Positions 5,810 to 6,773 of a DNA stretch of 6,773 bases are shown one piece after another. Source of the stretch: Nitrospira sp. (lineage in GTDB: Bacteria > Nitrospirota > Nitrospiria > Nitrospirales > Nitrospiraceae); the NCBI GenBank assembly GCA_025360665.1, contig JANYBU010000069.1, positions 1 through 6,773 of the forward strand, written 5' to 3'. A program made the position numbers and the translations under genes. Below the pieces are notes generated by a model. It was not told the origin of the DNA, made no database searches, and worked only from the letters and a program-made list of their open reading frames with translations. Positions within the stretch are counted from its first letter, which is position 1; the number at the start of each line of letters is the position of its first letter.

Positions 5810-5827
5810 CCCATACCATCGACCCCG

Positions 5828-6773
5828 ATGACCGACTACCAAGCACAATGTGAAACGACGCTGTTGGACGGCCAATGGGATCAGGCGCAGCAGGCAGCGC
5901 TGGCCTGGGCCTGCCATCCCGCCACCGGCACAGACCGGGATCCTCGACCCCATTTCGCCCTGAACGTGATCCACCTGCTTCGCGGGGAGTTCGCCGAAGC
6001 CTGGATTACTCACCCGAAGTGTTTGCAGGAACCAGAAGACATTGCCCAGGTCAAAGAGTGGATCGAAGGATTCGTCGCGCGACAATCGGAGCAGGCCTCT
6101 GCCCATCTCGTGATGGGGTTGTTCCTGGCTCAGTCAGGCCAATCCGAACAGTCGATCGCGTCCTACAAGGAATCGGCCAAACTCGCGCCACAATCCGCCT
6201 ACCCGCATTATTTTCTCGCGCAGATTCATGAGCGGGCCAACCACCTCGAAATGGCCATCAAGGAATACCGTGAAGCCGTCCGACTGGATCCTTCCTATGC
6301 GCCGGCGCGGACCAATCTGGGCGTGGCCTATCAAGAACAGGGCCGGTTGGAGATGGCAATCCCCCAATATCGCGAAGTGATCAAGTTGCATCCCAACGAC
6401 TCGGTGGCCCATGCAAACCTCGCCTGCGCGCTCGCCGAACAGGGCAAGCTTGAGCCGGCCTTGCAGTCCTACAAGGAGGCGTTGCGCCTAAACCCCAAGG
6501 ACGCCCAAGTGCATTTCGCGCTGGGCAATCACTACGAAACGAGGGGCCGTCTGGATCTAGCACAGAAGGAATACGACGCGGCCCTCATCGCCGATCCGAA
6601 CTTCGGTCCGGCGCATTCGGCGCTCGGCTGGTTGGCGCTGGGCAGACAACATATGCAGGCCGCCTACGAATCCTTCAATCGCGCGCTCAAAGCTAACGAT
6701 CAAGACCCCCGGGCCTACCACGGCATCGCCGAATACTATTCCCAAAAGGGAAAGCGCGAGAGCGCATTGGACA
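5828..6773 (+). CDS. TPR-repeat protein, C-terminus beyond window
   Basis: The frame is open from the ATG at 5828 to the window edge, giving 315 residues of an incomplete protein. After a less regular N-terminal region (1-90) come six consecutive 34-residue tetratricopeptide repeats (about 91-124, 125-158, 159-192, 193-226, 227-260, 261-294) and the start of a seventh. They show the expected pattern, for example ARTNLGVAYQEQGRLEMAI and HANLACALAEQGKLEPAL, with proline near each repeat end (LDP, LHP, LNP, ADP). TPR arrays are protein-binding scaffolds. No signal peptide or membrane segment is seen at the N-terminus, so the protein is probably cytoplasmic. There is no Shine-Dalgarno, and the ATG lies 18 bp after the ThyX-like stop, so it is probably expressed from the same transcript. 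The partner and the specific function are unknown. Confidence 0.9.
   Translation, partial: MTDYQAQCETTLLDGQWDQAQQAALAWACHPATGTDRDPRPHFALNVIHLLRGEFAEAWITHPKCLQEPEDIAQVKEWIEGFVARQSEQASAHLVMGLFLAQSGQSEQSIASYKESAKLAPQSAYPHYFLAQIHERANHLEMAIKEYREAVRLDPSYAPARTNLGVAYQEQGRLEMAIPQYREVIKLHPNDSVAHANLACALAEQGKLEPALQSYKEALRLNPKDAQVHFALGNHYETRGRLDLAQKEYDAALIADPNFGPAHSALGWLALGRQHMQAAYESFNRALKANDQDPRAYHGIAEYYSQKGKRESALD

Noticed and set aside
4982..6106. Long minus-strand open frame (374 codons) opposite the ThyX-like and TPR genes
   Set aside because: It spans the end of one well-supported gene and the start of another on the other strand, and its translation is arginine-, valine- and glycine-rich with no recognisable domain, as expected for the complement of a high-GC gene.

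Overview
This window looks like the neighbourhood of a bacterial chromosomal replication origin. It carries the first codons of dnaN, a complete dnaA and a non-coding stretch with DnaA-box-like sites. Upstream of dnaA on the same (minus) strand lie a three-gene TusDCB/DsrEFH-type sulfur-relay cluster and hisS. On the plus strand, divergent from hisS, are a tandem ThyX-domain protein and a TPR-repeat protein cut by the window edge. The overall character (moderate to high GC genes, a two-ThyX-domain protein beside a TPR protein, the DnaA and HisRS sequence style) reminds me of Nitrospirota such as Nitrospira. That is an impression from memory, not a demonstrated assignment.

Layout. Minus strand, right to left: hisS (4093-2828), tusD-like (2723-2403), tusC-like (2373-2032), tusB-like (2013-1774), a 312-bp gene-free stretch (1773-1462), dnaA (1461-94) and the start of dnaN (68-1). 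Plus strand, left to right: a two-domain ThyX homologue (4322-5809) and, 18 bp later, a TPR protein (5828 to the window end). The 228-bp gap between hisS and the ThyX gene holds a good sigma70-type promoter for hisS, a weaker one for the ThyX gene, and an 18-bp imperfect inverted repeat between them.

How the parts fit. DnaA and DnaN are the initiator and the sliding clamp; the stretch in front of dnaA has an inverted pair of 8/9 DnaA boxes, several weaker same-strand boxes and several dyads, which fits a dnaA autoregulatory region and possibly oriC itself. The Tus-like trio keeps the E. coli order D-C-B, and the TusD-like member keeps the sulfur-carrying cysteine, so a persulfide relay (tRNA 2-thiolation or sulfur metabolism) is likely; its TusA, TusE and MnmA partners are not in the window. 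HisRS charges tRNA-His.

The most unusual gene is the ThyX homologue. It appears to hold two ThyX-like halves, each with only part of the ThyX signature: the first keeps SxRY but lacks RHR, the second keeps RHR but lacks SxRY. It may be a diverged flavoprotein or a pseudo-dimeric enzyme; sequence alone does not decide. No tRNA, rRNA, CRISPR array or insertion sequence was seen.
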